A model generated the notes under the pieces. That model was not told where the DNA came from and made no database searches. It saw only the letters and a list, made by a program, of their open reading frames with translations. A stretch of DNA of 64,000 bases from Deinococcus detaillensis (GTDB taxonomy: Bacteria > Deinococcota > Deinococci > Deinococcales > Deinococcaceae): assembly GCF_007280555.1 (NCBI RefSeq), contig NZ_VKDB01000001.1:62001-126000 (forward strand), read 5' to 3'. Positions 29,776-38,504 of this stretch are shown piece after piece. Within the stretch, counting starts at the first letter, position 1. The number at the start of each line of letters is the position of its first letter. Position numbers and translations under genes: made by a program.

Positions 29776-29976
29776 GGCGCGGTGAGGGTGGTGGTGCCGA
29801 GATACACGGAGGACAGATTGAATTGATCGGGAGTCTCATGCCCAGCAGAATGCTCAGGTGAATTTCCTATGGTTACACCACGTGCTCGGTTACGTGTGAA
29901 GGCGTTCAAGTTTCGCCCAAACTTGGCCCAATCTGCGTCTGACATTGGCCCTGACCGGCGGGGCGCATGATGAGCC

Positions 29977-30210
29977 ATGCCCAACGAGAAAGATTTGAAT
30001 ATTGATCTCAACACGCTGGCCGCCGTTCCCCGCCCCGCTGAAGAAGAGCAGCCTGCCGAGCAGGGGCCCGCACCCAGCCAACTGCCTCCAGCCCCGCACC
30101 TTCAGCCCATTCACCCCCACGAGCATCTGGACGCCGAGCAGGTCGAGCACTTGATGGGTGACGAGGACGCTGAGCAAGGCGCAGAGCGAACTGAGGCCGA
30201 AGCGCCCTGA
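29977..30210 (+). CDS. Small Glu/Pro-rich unknown protein
   Basis: 77-residue acidic, Pro/Glu/Gln-rich product (MPNEKDLNIDLNTLAAVPRP...), probably disordered, with a His cluster (HPHEHLDAEQVEHL). No family recognised and no clear ribosome binding site; kept because the frame is uninterrupted and host-like in codon use. Confidence 0.5.
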   Translation: MPNEKDLNIDLNTLAAVPRPAEEEQPAEQGPAPSQLPPAPHLQPIHPHEHLDAEQVEHLMGDEDAEQGAERTEAEAP

Positions 30211-30284
30211 ACAACAGCTTGGGCCGGCGGCAGTGTTTGGACGGCCCGAATCCGCTGGACAGAATCTCGTCACCCGTGCCCTCT

Positions 30285-31481
30285 TCATTCCTGAGCAGGA
30301 ACCGGCAAGAAAAGCACTCCGTCGCTCTGTGGGAGGCGTTCAAGGGACAAGGGAGAACTGGCGGCGTTCTTTTCTGCTTTCCTCTGCTGGCCTGCTGACA
30401 GGAGGGGCGTCAGCGCTGGGGCGGCGTACAAGTGTGGGGTCACTGGCTCTGGGTAAGGTGCGGGCAGACCCAGGTTCGTCCCGCTGGCCATGCCGATAAA
30501 GGCGTACTGCTGGCCCCAGTGGGCGGCCAGATGCGCTCCGGCGGGCCACCAGTCGGCGTTCATGCTGTCCATTCTGATCTGGCTGGCTCCGCGCTGAAGA
30601 TGCGAGCTGTGGGCAAAGACCAGCGTGGGGCCGCGTGGCCGTTCCTGCTCGGCGATGGCGGTCAGGTTTTCGGCCATCATCGCGTCCCGCAGTCCCAAGA
30701 GCTGTGAAATGCGCTGCGGTGACGAACTGGCAAGGACGGCGTGATAACGCAGCAGACCCAGAGCCGTTCGGGCGCTCAACTGCGCTTGCCAAACTTGGTC
30801 TGGACAGATGCCGTCCTGCGCCGCGAGGCCGGGAAGCTGGGTATCTAAAAAGGCCAGCAAATCATCGGTCAGCACCCGCAGTTGCCGGGCGTCCTGTGTG
30901 GCCCCGACCGACTGGCTGGGGTTCATGGCGGCGGCAGGGTTGGTCCAGCGGGCGTCGTCTCCGCAGCGTTGTTCGAGGGTACCCCGGTCAACCGGCAGGT
31001 GGGCGAAGTGCCGCGCCAGAAACGCGTGGAGACCGAGCAGGGCGTGGCGCGGGCTGGCCGCCCACAGGTTCTCGATAGGAGGATCAAAGCCGTAAAACCT
31101 CACGCCCCGTGCTTCAGGGCGCTCAGCATTGATGCCCCGCATCCAGGCCAGCAGGTCGCGATTGGCTTTGATCTGGCCGAAGCCGTGGCTGAAGCCGCCC
31201 TCCATCACTTGATCCAGCGTGCCTTGACCTGAAGTGACGTAGGCGCTGGCCCGCATTCCGGCAAACACGTCGCTCTCGATGGCAATCGAGCAAAATCCCT
31301 GCGTTTTTACCAACGACTCGAAGACGCGGTTGCGCCAAACGGGGAAGGCCTCGACACCGTGGGTCGGCTCTCCCAAGCCCAGAAGCTGTGGGCGGGCGGG
31401 CAAGCTGGCCAGAAAAGCGCTGAGGGCCGCGTCCGGCTCGGTCATGTCCCAGCCGATCTGAAGAGGTATACGGTTTGTCAT
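30285..31481 (-). CDS. Erythromycin-esterase-like protein
   Basis: 398-residue protein of the erythromycin esterase/Ere-like hydrolase family. Diagnostic segments are LGLGEPTHGVEAFPVWR (catalytic His/Glu region), SIAIESDVFAG, GFDPPIENLW and VFAHSSHLQRGA. Ere proteins open the macrolide lactone, but many family members act on other substrates, so resistance should not be assumed. It is chromosomal in context with no flanking mobile DNA. Start ATG 31481 is preceded by AAGGAA. Confidence 0.85.
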   Translation of the reverse strand: MTNRIPLQIGWDMTEPDAALSAFLASLPARPQLLGLGEPTHGVEAFPVWRNRVFESLVKTQGFCSIAIESDVFAGMRASAYVTSGQGTLDQVMEGGFSHGFGQIKANRDLLAWMRGINAERPEARGVRFYGFDPPIENLWAASPRHALLGLHAFLARHFAHLPVDRGTLEQRCGDDARWTNPAAAMNPSQSVGATQDARQLRVLTDDLLAFLDTQLPGLAAQDGICPDQVWQAQLSARTALGLLRYHAVLASSSPQRISQLLGLRDAMMAENLTAIAEQERPRGPTLVFAHSSHLQRGASQIRMDSMNADWWPAGAHLAAHWGQQYAFIGMASGTNLGLPAPYPEPVTPHLYAAPALTPLLSAGQQRKAEKNAASSPLSLERLPQSDGVLFLPVPAQE

Positions 31482-31828
31482 GGTGGGTTCCTTTGCCGCC
31501 GTGAAGTTGCTGCGACCCCTTCAGCATTCCTGTGCAGCATGTGAGAAGGTTTACGGAAAAGCATTCATTTATTCTTAAGATTCTGAAATTCAGGTCAGTG
31601 ACGCTGCCTCTCTCAGTCAGGTCGCCCAGCCGCTCGAAAGTGCTCCAGCTTGGTTCGGGTCACCCCGTGGAAGCTCAGTGTTGCCTTGCCGCGCACCACG
31701 ACTCGCAGGTGACATAAGAATCTGTCCCGAAGATCGGTAGGGCTGGGCAGCTCTCGGCGACGTGTTTTGGCGTGTGGCAAGAGAGCACGGTCACTGCCGC
31801 TCAAACTCAGTCCACCATTTCCGAAGCA
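31482..31828. other. Intergenic region, no gene supported
   Basis: About 350 bp between the esterase gene and the tRNA-Ile terminator. A 63-codon minus-strand frame at 31613-31804 has neither ribosome binding site nor a leaderless -10 box; I see nothing else convincing. Confidence 0.5.
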
Positions 31829-31854
31829 ACAAAAAAACCCCGTCTAAGACGAGG
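31829..31854 (-). terminator. Terminator of tRNA-Ile
   Basis: On the minus strand CCTCGTC and GACGGGG pair over a TTA loop and run into seven T residues. The same hairpin family ends tRNA-Asn at 39061. Confidence 0.92.
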
Positions 31855-31865
31855 CTGGGTCTAGT

Positions 31866-31942
<77 letters not shown>

Positions 31943-32034
31943 GCACCGCTCATGCTCCGGCCAAAGCCTTCACAAGCGGTAGGTAGCTTATCAGCGGCCC
32001 TACGGGCTGTCAAGAAGCCGGGCCGCCGCCGCAC

Positions 32035-33189
32035 TCAAGTCGTGTAATCGGCGTTGATCCGCACGTAGTCGGCGCTGAGGTCGCAGCCCCACGCTTCGCC
32101 CTTACTCTGGCCCACGGCGAGGTCGATTTCAAAAACGACTTCCTCGGCGTTCATGGCCTTAGAAACGGCCACGGCGTCGTACTGAAGCGGCTGGGCGTGA
32201 AAGACTGGCACGCCCTGCACGCCCACTCGCAGGTTATCGAGGTTGAGTCTGGCTCCGCTGCGGCCCAGCGCGGCAATCACCCGGCCCCAGTTGGGATCGC
32301 GGCCATGCACCGCACTTTTGAGCAGCGCACTTCCGGCACAGGTGCGGGCCGCCAACAGCGCGTCGGCCTCGGTGCCCGCGCCAGTCACTTTGACAGTCAG
32401 CAGGGTGGTCGCGCCCTCGCCGTCGCGGGCGATTTCGCGGGCCAGGTCGCGCATAACTTCTTCCAAAGTCGCCAGAAACTCGGCGGTATCGGCAGCGCCC
32501 GCTTCCGCGTTGCACAGCACCGCCGCCATGTCGTTGGTGGAGGTGTCGCCGTCCACCGTTACGGCATTGAAGGTGCGGGCCACAATCGCCGGAAAGGCCG
32601 CCCGCAGCGCTGCCTGATCAATCGCCGCGTCGCTGTAGACGAACGAGAACATGGTGGCCATATCAGGGTGAATCATGCCGCTACCCTTGGCTACGCCCAC
32701 GATACGCTGCCCGCCCGACAGGGTGCGCTCCGCGATCTTGGGGCGGGTGTCGGTGGTCATGATCGCCTGCGCGTGAATGTCCACGTCTCCTTGTACTTCG
32801 CTGGCCAACTTTGGGACGCCGCTGCGCACTTTGTCCATCGGCAAGCGGTGACCGATGATGCCGGTGGAAGCGCTCAGCACGCTTTCTGGGGTGATATCGA
32901 GTGCTCCGGCCAGCAGCTCGCTCATCTCGGTGTTGTCTGTGGCTCCGCCCTCACCTGTGGCGGCGTTGGCGACCCCCGAGTTGACCAAAATGGCCCGCAG
33001 CGGCAGGCCCGCGTCGTAGAGCTGCCGGGCGCGGGTCACGCAGGCGGCGGCGGCAGCGCTGCGCGTTCCGGCAAAGGCCCAGACGCACGGCGTGCGCGAC
33101 ACCACGGCGGTGAGGTCGAGCTTGCCGCTGGGCTTGATTCCGGTAGCGAGGGCGGCGGTCTGAAAGCCTTGGGGGAGGGAGGTCGTCAT
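32035..33189 (-). CDS. argJ: Bifunctional glutamate N-acetyltransferase / amino-acid acetyltransferase
   Basis: Ornithine acetyltransferase of the arginine pathway. The 384-residue precursor self-cleaves before the nucleophilic Thr in KGSGMIHPDMATMF; other motifs are NSGVANAATGEGG, STGIIGHRLP, DTRPK and DGEGATTLLTV, with C-terminal DPNWGRVIAALGRSG and RINADYTT. Leaderless: TAGACT (plus 33197-33202, minus strand) ends 7 nt before ATG 33189. Confidence 0.96.
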   Translation of the reverse strand: MTTSLPQGFQTAALATGIKPSGKLDLTAVVSRTPCVWAFAGTRSAAAAACVTRARQLYDAGLPLRAILVNSGVANAATGEGGATDNTEMSELLAGALDITPESVLSASTGIIGHRLPMDKVRSGVPKLASEVQGDVDIHAQAIMTTDTRPKIAERTLSGGQRIVGVAKGSGMIHPDMATMFSFVYSDAAIDQAALRAAFPAIVARTFNAVTVDGDTSTNDMAAVLCNAEAGAADTAEFLATLEEVMRDLAREIARDGEGATTLLTVKVTGAGTEADALLAARTCAGSALLKSAVHGRDPNWGRVIAALGRSGARLNLDNLRVGVQGVPVFHAQPLQYDAVAVSKAMNAEEVVFEIDLAVGQSKGEAWGCDLSADYVRINADYTT

Positions 33190-33327
33190 GGAAATGAGTC
33201 TAAGCGCTAGGCCAGCGGGCCGTATAGGCTATTTTGGTTTGATTATCCGTTGCCTAGAGCATCTGCCCGAGCCCGCTCACCTCTACGGCGCGGGAATGAG
33301 TCGGGGCAATAGAAGTGGGCCGAGCCG

Positions 33328-33825
33328 CTACTCTCTGCTCCCGGTCAGGTGCAGCTCGCTGGCCGACACCAACAGGCCGTCCTCATCGGCGTAGAGCCAG
33401 TCGCCAGGCTCAATGTGGAGTCCGGCAAATTCCAGCGCTCCACCGCGTAGCCCCCCGCCCCGCTTCTCGCTGCGGCGGGGATGGGTGCCCAGCGCCTTGA
33501 CGCCCAGCTTTTGCCCGCCGAGCTCAGCGGTGTCGCGCACGCAGCCGTGCAGGACCACGCCCGCCCAGCCGTTTTGCACGCCCAGGTGGGCCAGTTGGCC
33601 GCCCACCAAAGCGCAGTTCAGCGAGCCGCCCGCGTCGACGACCAGCACCCGGCCCTCGCCCGGCGTTTGCAGTTCAGCCCGCACCAAGCTGTTGTCTTCC
33701 TCCACTTTAAGGGTCATAACCCTGCCGCTAAAACGGATAAGGCCGCCGTAATCGCGCCATACAGGAGCAGAAACTTGCACAGCGGGAAAGGCGTCGCAGA
33801 GGTCGGCCGTCGCGTAAGAAGACAT
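33328..33825 (-). CDS. rraA: RraA-like protein (RNase E inhibitor / HMG aldolase fold)
   Basis: 165-residue RraA-family protein: [13 protein letters not shown] at the N-terminus, [38 protein letters not shown] and [13 protein letters not shown] are the family blocks. In E. coli RraA binds RNase E; many homologues are 4-hydroxy-4-methyl-2-oxoglutarate aldolases, and the G-x20-R-D catalytic motif (HGCVRDTAE) is present, so either role is possible. TAGGCT (plus 33832-33837, minus strand) 6 nt upstream marks a leaderless start. Confidence 0.9.
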   Translation of the reverse strand: MSSYATADLCDAFPAVQVSAPVWRDYGGLIRFSGRVMTLKVEEDNSLVRAELQTPGEGRVLVVDAGGSLNCALVGGQLAHLGVQNGWAGVVLHGCVRDTAELGGQKLGVKALGTHPRRSEKRGGGLRGGALEFAGLHIEPGDWLYADEDGLLVSASELHLTGSRE

Positions 33826-33869
33826 GCGCCCAGCCTAGCGCCTGACTGGGCACGCCGCAGGGCGGGGAC

Positions 33870-33898
33870 TTGCACCTTTTGCCCAGGACTGCTATCCT
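33870..33898 (+). promoter_or_regulatory. Promoter of tRNA-Asn (host side)
   Basis: TTGCAC (33870-33875), 17 bp, TATCCT (33893-33898), 37 bp before the mature tRNA 5' end. It lies left of the integrated element and also points towards the element's integrase. Confidence 0.75.
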
Positions 33899-33935
33899 TC
33901 CTGTCGCTGAAGTTGTGTCCTGCTTCAAGCGGTGT

Positions 33936-34010
33936 TCGGCAGTAGCTCAGTGGCAGAGCGTTCGACTGTTAATCGAATGGTCGTAGGTTCGACCCCTACC
34001 TGCCGAGCCA
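33936..34010 (+). tRNA. tRNA-Asn (GTT), functional copy at left end of element
   Basis: 75-nt cloverleaf with CCA. Acceptor TCGGCAG pairs perfectly with CTGCCGA; anticodon loop CTGTTAA gives GTT; T-arm GTAGGTTCGACCCCTAC. From 33941 onward the sequence is shared with the right-hand copy, so the 5' five bases are host and the rest was restored by the element on integration. Confidence 0.96.
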
Positions 34011-34016
34011 GATCAA
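33941..34016 (+). repeat. attL: 76-bp direct repeat, left copy
   Basis: Identical over 76 bp to 38981-39056. It starts inside the tRNA-Asn acceptor stem (AGTAGCTC) and ends GATCAA just past the CCA. The bases immediately outside differ on both sides (c/g left, a/g right), which defines the identity block. Confidence 0.93.
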
Positions 34017-34021
34017 AGAGA

Positions 34022-34046
34022 CCTCGTTTATGACGGGGTTTTTTCG
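34022..34046 (+). terminator. Terminator after left tRNA-Asn (element-derived)
   Basis: CCTCGT pairs with ACGGGG over a 5-nt loop, followed by six T residues. It resembles but differs from the host terminator at 39061, so it came with the element. Confidence 0.85.
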
Positions 34047-34143
34047 TTTTGAGGCGAGGCTACACACGAGGATTTTTGAGCGTGCTGAGCTGTAATCATT
34101 CGCTCTCCGAGTTACCAAAACAACGTCAGAAAGGAGTCGTGTG

Positions 34144-35034
34144 ATGATGACCACCGATGAACTCTGGCAGCAGTTTTTCTACCATCTCAAGGTCAAGCGG
34201 AGAAGCAAGGCCACGATGAAGTACTACGAGTGTACCCAGCGGGTCTTCGGGCGCTACCTCGCTGCACAGGAACTTGAGAATTCAACCCTCTCTGTCCTCC
34301 ACCTCCGTGGATTCCTGCTCTCCCTTGAAGAAAAAGGGTTGGCTCCAGGTGGGATTCACGGACATGGCAGAGCCATACGGGCATTATTCAATTGGGCCTC
34401 AGAGGAAGAATTGATTCCTCACAACCCAGCAAAACGGCTTGGCTTACCGTCTCTCCCTAAAGAGCGCCATCCTACGGTCACGAATGAAAGAGTAAAGCAG
34501 CTCCTTTCCTCGTGTAAGGCATCAGAACAGCCCAGCAGAGACGTTGCCCTAGTACTTACCCTTTTCGATACTGGCATACGTCTACAGGAACTCACAGAGC
34601 TGAAGCTTGAGGATTTGCTCTTCGAGAGAGGTTTACTGCGGGTGATGGGCAAAGGGAGCAAGGAAAGGTTTGTCCCAATTGGAGCCAGAACGATGCAGGC
34701 TGTTACCAATTATCTCCGCAAGGAAAGGAAGCCTAACCACGCTGGGGTAAGGCATACCTTCCTCAGCCGAACGGGGCAACAACTCACAAAAAGTGGTGTC
34801 GGTATCCGACTTGCAAAACTAGGAAAGTCTCAGAGCATGGAGCGAGAAGACACGGCTCCTCATGCCTTTCGTAGAGGGTTTGCCGTTGAGTTTCTCAGGA
34901 ACGGTGGTGATGTGTTTACCTTGCAGCAAATTATGGGACACACCAATCTGGAGATGACACGGCGCTACGTGAATTTTTTAGACGATGACCTAAAAACGGC
35001 TCACCTTCGATTCTCTCCAGTTGACAGACTGTAA
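34144..35034 (+). CDS. Tyrosine recombinase (integrase)
   Basis: Phage-type integrase of 296 residues that should integrate and excise the element at tRNA-Asn. N-terminal SAM-like core-binding domain (about 5-95), catalytic domain with Arg146 (DTGIRLQEL), Lys173 (GKGSKERFVP), His240-x2-Arg243 (PHAFRRGFA), His266 (MGHTNLE) and nucleophile Tyr275 (TRRYVNF): a complete set. AAGGAG at 34131-34136 lies 7 nt before ATG 34144; GTG 34141 is too close. It lies downstream of the tRNA-Asn promoter and a terminator, so it may depend on read-through. No excisionase was recognised. Confidence 0.95.
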   Translation: MMTTDELWQQFFYHLKVKRRSKATMKYYECTQRVFGRYLAAQELENSTLSVLHLRGFLLSLEEKGLAPGGIHGHGRAIRALFNWASEEELIPHNPAKRLGLPSLPKERHPTVTNERVKQLLSSCKASEQPSRDVALVLTLFDTGIRLQELTELKLEDLLFERGLLRVMGKGSKERFVPIGARTMQAVTNYLRKERKPNHAGVRHTFLSRTGQQLTKSGVGIRLAKLGKSQSMEREDTAPHAFRRGFAVEFLRNGGDVFTLQQIMGHTNLEMTRRYVNFLDDDLKTAHLRFSPVDRL

Positions 35035-35077
35035 ATAATTTATCCGAAAAAGAGTGAGCAGAGGCGAAAGTTTCTGC

Positions 35078-36466
35078 TCAACTTAGTTCCCATACCAACT
35101 TCAAGGGCATTCCATATTTGGATGACTCAAGCGCTACAGCCTCAGTGATTTTGAGCTTCCAGTTTTCTACCCGCGCCGCATCTCGGAATTTCACATAAAT
35201 TCCATCGTGAAGCCAAAGAGGTATCCAGACTTGCCCATTTGAACCACGAATGATTTCTGCGGCGGCAGACATGACCTTAAATTCATAGCTTCCCACCTCA
35301 CGGGAAAGAATTGTTCTAACTGCTGATTCTCCCTTTTCGCCTGTGTCCGTTAGAGCGTGGAATTTGCCGTAAGCATCCGTAATGCCACCGTTTGAGCGAA
35401 TGCCATCCATGTGCTGTTCGCGCCCTTCGAGCAGCGTGGCAGTCATCGGCAGCAACATGTACCGCTCTGTGAACTCTCTTCCCAGTTCGCGGGTGATTTG
35501 CCCCTTCAGCTGAGGGACTGGTTTCCCGTACACCGTGGCATAGATAACTTTTTTTAATTCGGGTTTTTTCTCGATTGGAAGCTGGAGTTCGCACATCAAG
35601 TAAGGCCAGATACTCCCCTTTTCTTCAATAAGGTTCAACAAGTCATCCAGACCCCATAGTCGCGCTGCAATGACCAGATGCGCGTTACTCAAATCGGCTG
35701 ACCAAGTACCCGAAAAAAGGATGTCGCGGACATCCGACGAAAGGTAGGCAGCGGAATCTCCTACCGTAAAAAGGCGCTCTGAATTCCTAACTTGCTTGTA
35801 GGTGGGAGGGAAAAAGGTGGAGAGCGTGGAAAGGATTCTGAGTTGCCCCGTCCGCTTATCGCCGCTCATGGTGGTGGAGACATATTCACAGGCTTGAGTA
35901 AGGCGCTTGACAAAGGGAGCAAAACTTTTCGGAGGTTGTCTATTTAGAGCAGTTCCTACAGCGAAGTTAGGACGAAGAGAAGAGAGCGGAAAATTAGCGC
36001 GGGCGTCAGCACGAAGGATTCTTCGGCGTTGCTCCTCACGTTCAGAGAAGGATTTGCCAGAGATGAAATACACCATCTCAATCTGCCCAATCTGACACTG
36101 CTCGAAAAGGGATTGTAAATGTTCGTTTAATACAATTCTACATGTGCGGGCTTTCCCCACAATAGAATTTGAATTGGTGAGATGAAGCTGCAAACCAGTT
36201 CGGGTCGCAAACTCAGCTATTAAAAAATTTGATCTGAACAAACCTTGAGTAATCAACTTTGGCTCAACTCCGAAAAGGTTAGCTACAGAAACTCTATCCA
36301 CCACAGCCGCCCCATTGTCGTCATCTCTGAAGGTTCCAAACAGGAGGTAAGCGAGGAAGAACCAATCCTCAGGGGTACGAATTTCAAACGATGAACTCAA
36401 GGCTTCACGGAAGGTTCTGGAGACAAGGACATCCAGACCCTCAGGAGTTAGGGGAAGATAGGGCAT
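35078..36466 (-). CDS. Family A DNA polymerase-like protein
   Basis: 462-residue protein whose C-terminal half reads as a family A polymerase palm/fingers. Motif A: SADLSNAHLVIAARL (Asp258; compare E. coli Pol I SADYSQIELRIMAHL). O-helix: Lys305, Tyr309, Tyr313-Gly314 in KKVIYATVYG, the exact K-x3-[FY]-x3-YG spacing. Next VMSAAAEIIR matches MQGTAADIIK. Motif C: LHDGIYV (His420-Asp421). Both catalytic Asp are present; the protein ends at the Pol I C-terminus equivalent. The first ~240 residues match no exonuclease and are unassigned. Steric-gate Glu is His263, Arg754 equivalent is Lys301, motif C Glu is Gly422. AGGAGG precedes ATG; promoter at 36525-36552. Confidence 0.8.
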   Translation of the reverse strand: MPYLPLTPEGLDVLVSRTFREALSSSFEIRTPEDWFFLAYLLFGTFRDDDNGAAVVDRVSVANLFGVEPKLITQGLFRSNFLIAEFATRTGLQLHLTNSNSIVGKARTCRIVLNEHLQSLFEQCQIGQIEMVYFISGKSFSEREEQRRRILRADARANFPLSSLRPNFAVGTALNRQPPKSFAPFVKRLTQACEYVSTTMSGDKRTGQLRILSTLSTFFPPTYKQVRNSERLFTVGDSAAYLSSDVRDILFSGTWSADLSNAHLVIAARLWGLDDLLNLIEEKGSIWPYLMCELQLPIEKKPELKKVIYATVYGKPVPQLKGQITRELGREFTERYMLLPMTATLLEGREQHMDGIRSNGGITDAYGKFHALTDTGEKGESAVRTILSREVGSYEFKVMSAAAEIIRGSNGQVWIPLWLHDGIYVKFRDAARVENWKLKITEAVALESSKYGMPLKLVWELS

Positions 36467-36524
36467 GGAGAATCCACCTCCTCAGGTGAAATAAGGTTTC
36501 AATGAAGGCTTACTACTTCTTAGT

Positions 36525-36552
36525 TCTATAGACGAGTAGAGGGAAGAGTCAA
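36525..36552 (-). promoter_or_regulatory. Promoter of polymerase-like gene
   Basis: On the minus strand TTGACT (plus 36547-36552), 16 bp, TATAGA (plus 36525-36530), then AGGAGGT and the ATG at 36466. Confidence 0.65.
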
Positions 36553-36910
36553 AAAAGGCGATGATGGAGAACTAGAGCAATATTGTCTGGTGCGGCGTGC
36601 TTCCAAGTGTCACAACCGGAGGAACGGGGTAACATCAGAAGACCATATACGTCACCCGAACAGTGAAGAGTAGTATGTGTGAATAAAATAAGAACTTAAT
36701 AAAATAAATATTACGGATTTTCTGCAATTAATTCTCTACGTGGGTCGGAGCAGCATTGCAATGGTTTCATGGCTATTACTAGAGGAGGTATCTATGCTTT
36801 ACCCACTGGCTATAAAGTGCCGCTGAGGAGAGACATCTTCGATTTTTTGAGTGCCGACATACCCTCAATGTAGAAAAAGAATCTTAGACCGCTTTAGCGT
36901 CGAGATGAAT

Positions 36911-36948
36911 AGAAAATTTAAAAATCTGAAGCGCCGAATTCAGATTTT
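36911..36948 (-). terminator. Terminator of cargo operon
   Basis: AAAATCTGAA (36921-36930) and TTCAGATTTT (36939-36948) form a perfect 10-bp stem; on the minus strand it is followed by a T-rich run and lies 27 bp past the stop codon at 36975. Confidence 0.8.
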
Positions 36949-36974
36949 CGATGCGTATTAATGAAATAAATACA

Positions 36975-38453
36975 TCAATATGGATAGATTACCTTAAGCT
37001 TATTCACCATGTTTGCGAGTAGAACTCGCAAATCACCAATGACCGAAGCTCTGTAATCCTGATATTGTTTGGGTACACGGTGTAACCTATGTAAGGGATT
37101 CACGCAATTGGTCATGGTAGTGTCTCTAACTACTCCCCATTGACCGTGAATGTAGCCTGATGTCCAATCATAGAATGAGTCATATATGTTTTTTTCATCG
37201 GCTGCTTCACTCATCTTCCGTAAATTGCCAGCATCCCAATTGCCGATCTTGATAGTTAAAAATTCCTGCCATAAGTCTTCGTTAGCTAGATCCTCAAGTG
37301 CTTCCATATCAACAAAGTCGGGCAGAGACTCAACATCAAGCAATTTTAAAAAAGCTAATTTGGCTTGACCTGCACCGTAATTGCGATACGCTTCCCATTT
37401 TTTTGGATCATCAAGTTTGATCAGGTAACTTAATGTGATGAAAATTTCTACGACGGTTCTTAATCCGATTCGCCCCAAAGTACCGTTATGAATTTTGGGT
37501 TGAGAAATTTCAGAGCATATATCTATGGCGTATAAAATTAAACCAAATGCCCCATCATGCCGAGTATCAATGGCTGATGTTGTCTGTGTGTCAATGAATG
37601 CTTCTGAAACTTCTGTTCGGAGTCTAAAAATTTCATCTTGAAAAATGTTGACATCAATTTCTTCATTTTGATGAACCCTTTCACCAACGAGACAGGGAGT
37701 AGCTTGAAACCCTACCTCCCAGAAATGCTTTGTCCATTCAGTCTCTTCGTTTGGCAGACCACCATGCTCCCGTACCTGGCTCAAGGTTATTTCTGCTGCA
37801 CGAACAGATGGACGTACCTTCTCCATTTGACCCCAATTAGGGTATTCTAGTATTTCTCTTGCTAAGTCAGCTAGCGATTCTGGGAACATCAATTTTCCGC
37901 AAAGCATGGTGTAGACAACCCTTATCCATCTACAATCTGTTGCCTCTTCGGACTGATGGTTAAGCACTTTGGAAACGGCTTCAACAATTTGCATGGGCCC
38001 ATTCTCATCGGGCGCGGATAGAACCGACTCCCATACAGCTCTGCCAGGGATGTTTGGGAAGAGCAGAAGCGGTCGCAGAGCGTAAGATGCATTGGGAACA
38101 CCATCAATTGCGACTCTTATAACCCGTTCAAGTTCAATATAGTCTATAGACGCCAAATCTGAAATGAATAAGTCTTTCGGACGTTTTTCTTCTGAGAGCG
38201 CAGAGAAGTTTTCTGCGAAAATCCGAAAAAATTTGAGAGCGTCTTCTCGTGGAAGAGTTGAGACCAAAAGAGTAGCCCAAAGCATTTCAGGCATCCGAAC
38301 ATTCATCCAAGATGAAAACCTCACGTTCATATTATTCATCAGTTGGGGCACAAGATCTTTTCCCAAACGCTTATGAGAAGACAAACTAGAAACTTCTTTC
38401 GCCTTATTTTGCCGCTCTCCCTTTTCTCTCAACCGCCGCTCTTGTCTCCCCAT
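36975..38453 (-). CDS. Element cargo protein, 492 aa, DUF5677/HEPN-like C-terminus
   Basis: Unknown protein with a basic N-terminus (MGRQERRLREKGERQNK), a helical middle, and a C-terminal half (about 295-490) that recalls DUF5677-type proteins: LGRIGLRTVVEIFITLSYLI with Arg/Glu, WEAYRNYGAGQAKLAFL, and DWTSGYIHGQWGVVRD with His436. HEPN-like ribonucleases also place a key His after a helix, so a toxin or abortive-infection role is possible but unproven. No Shine-Dalgarno; TAGATT lies 5 nt before the ATG on the minus strand. It lies 51 bp after the small gene and ends in a perfect hairpin terminator. Confidence 0.75.
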   Translation of the reverse strand: MGRQERRLREKGERQNKAKEVSSLSSHKRLGKDLVPQLMNNMNVRFSSWMNVRMPEMLWATLLVSTLPREDALKFFRIFAENFSALSEEKRPKDLFISDLASIDYIELERVIRVAIDGVPNASYALRPLLLFPNIPGRAVWESVLSAPDENGPMQIVEAVSKVLNHQSEEATDCRWIRVVYTMLCGKLMFPESLADLAREILEYPNWGQMEKVRPSVRAAEITLSQVREHGGLPNEETEWTKHFWEVGFQATPCLVGERVHQNEEIDVNIFQDEIFRLRTEVSEAFIDTQTTSAIDTRHDGAFGLILYAIDICSEISQPKIHNGTLGRIGLRTVVEIFITLSYLIKLDDPKKWEAYRNYGAGQAKLAFLKLLDVESLPDFVDMEALEDLANEDLWQEFLTIKIGNWDAGNLRKMSEAADEKNIYDSFYDWTSGYIHGQWGVVRDTTMTNCVNPLHRLHRVPKQYQDYRASVIGDLRVLLANMVNKLKVIYPY

Positions 38454-38504
38454 ATCTTAATCTAGCGTCAAAAGTTCAAGGCGACAGAAAATGACTCTTG
38501 AGAT

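Larger units (their letters stand above)
36467..36974. other. AT-rich non-coding region of the element (candidate origin)
   Basis: 508 bp between the polymerase and cargo genes. It holds the polymerase promoter, a direct repeat AATAAAATAA (36682-36691 and 36698-36707) in an AT-rich tract, a 10-codon frame with AGGAGG five bases before its ATG (36794-36826), and the cargo terminator. Origin function is only a suggestion from its AT content and position beside the polymerase gene. Confidence 0.4.

Noticed and set aside
30285..31481. Acquired macrolide resistance gene
   Set aside because: The Ere-like family is broad, there is no flanking mobile DNA and the base composition is like the host; function is left open.
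31613..31804. Minus-strand 63-codon frame before tRNA-Ile
   Set aside because: No start signal and no recognisable family; left as non-coding.
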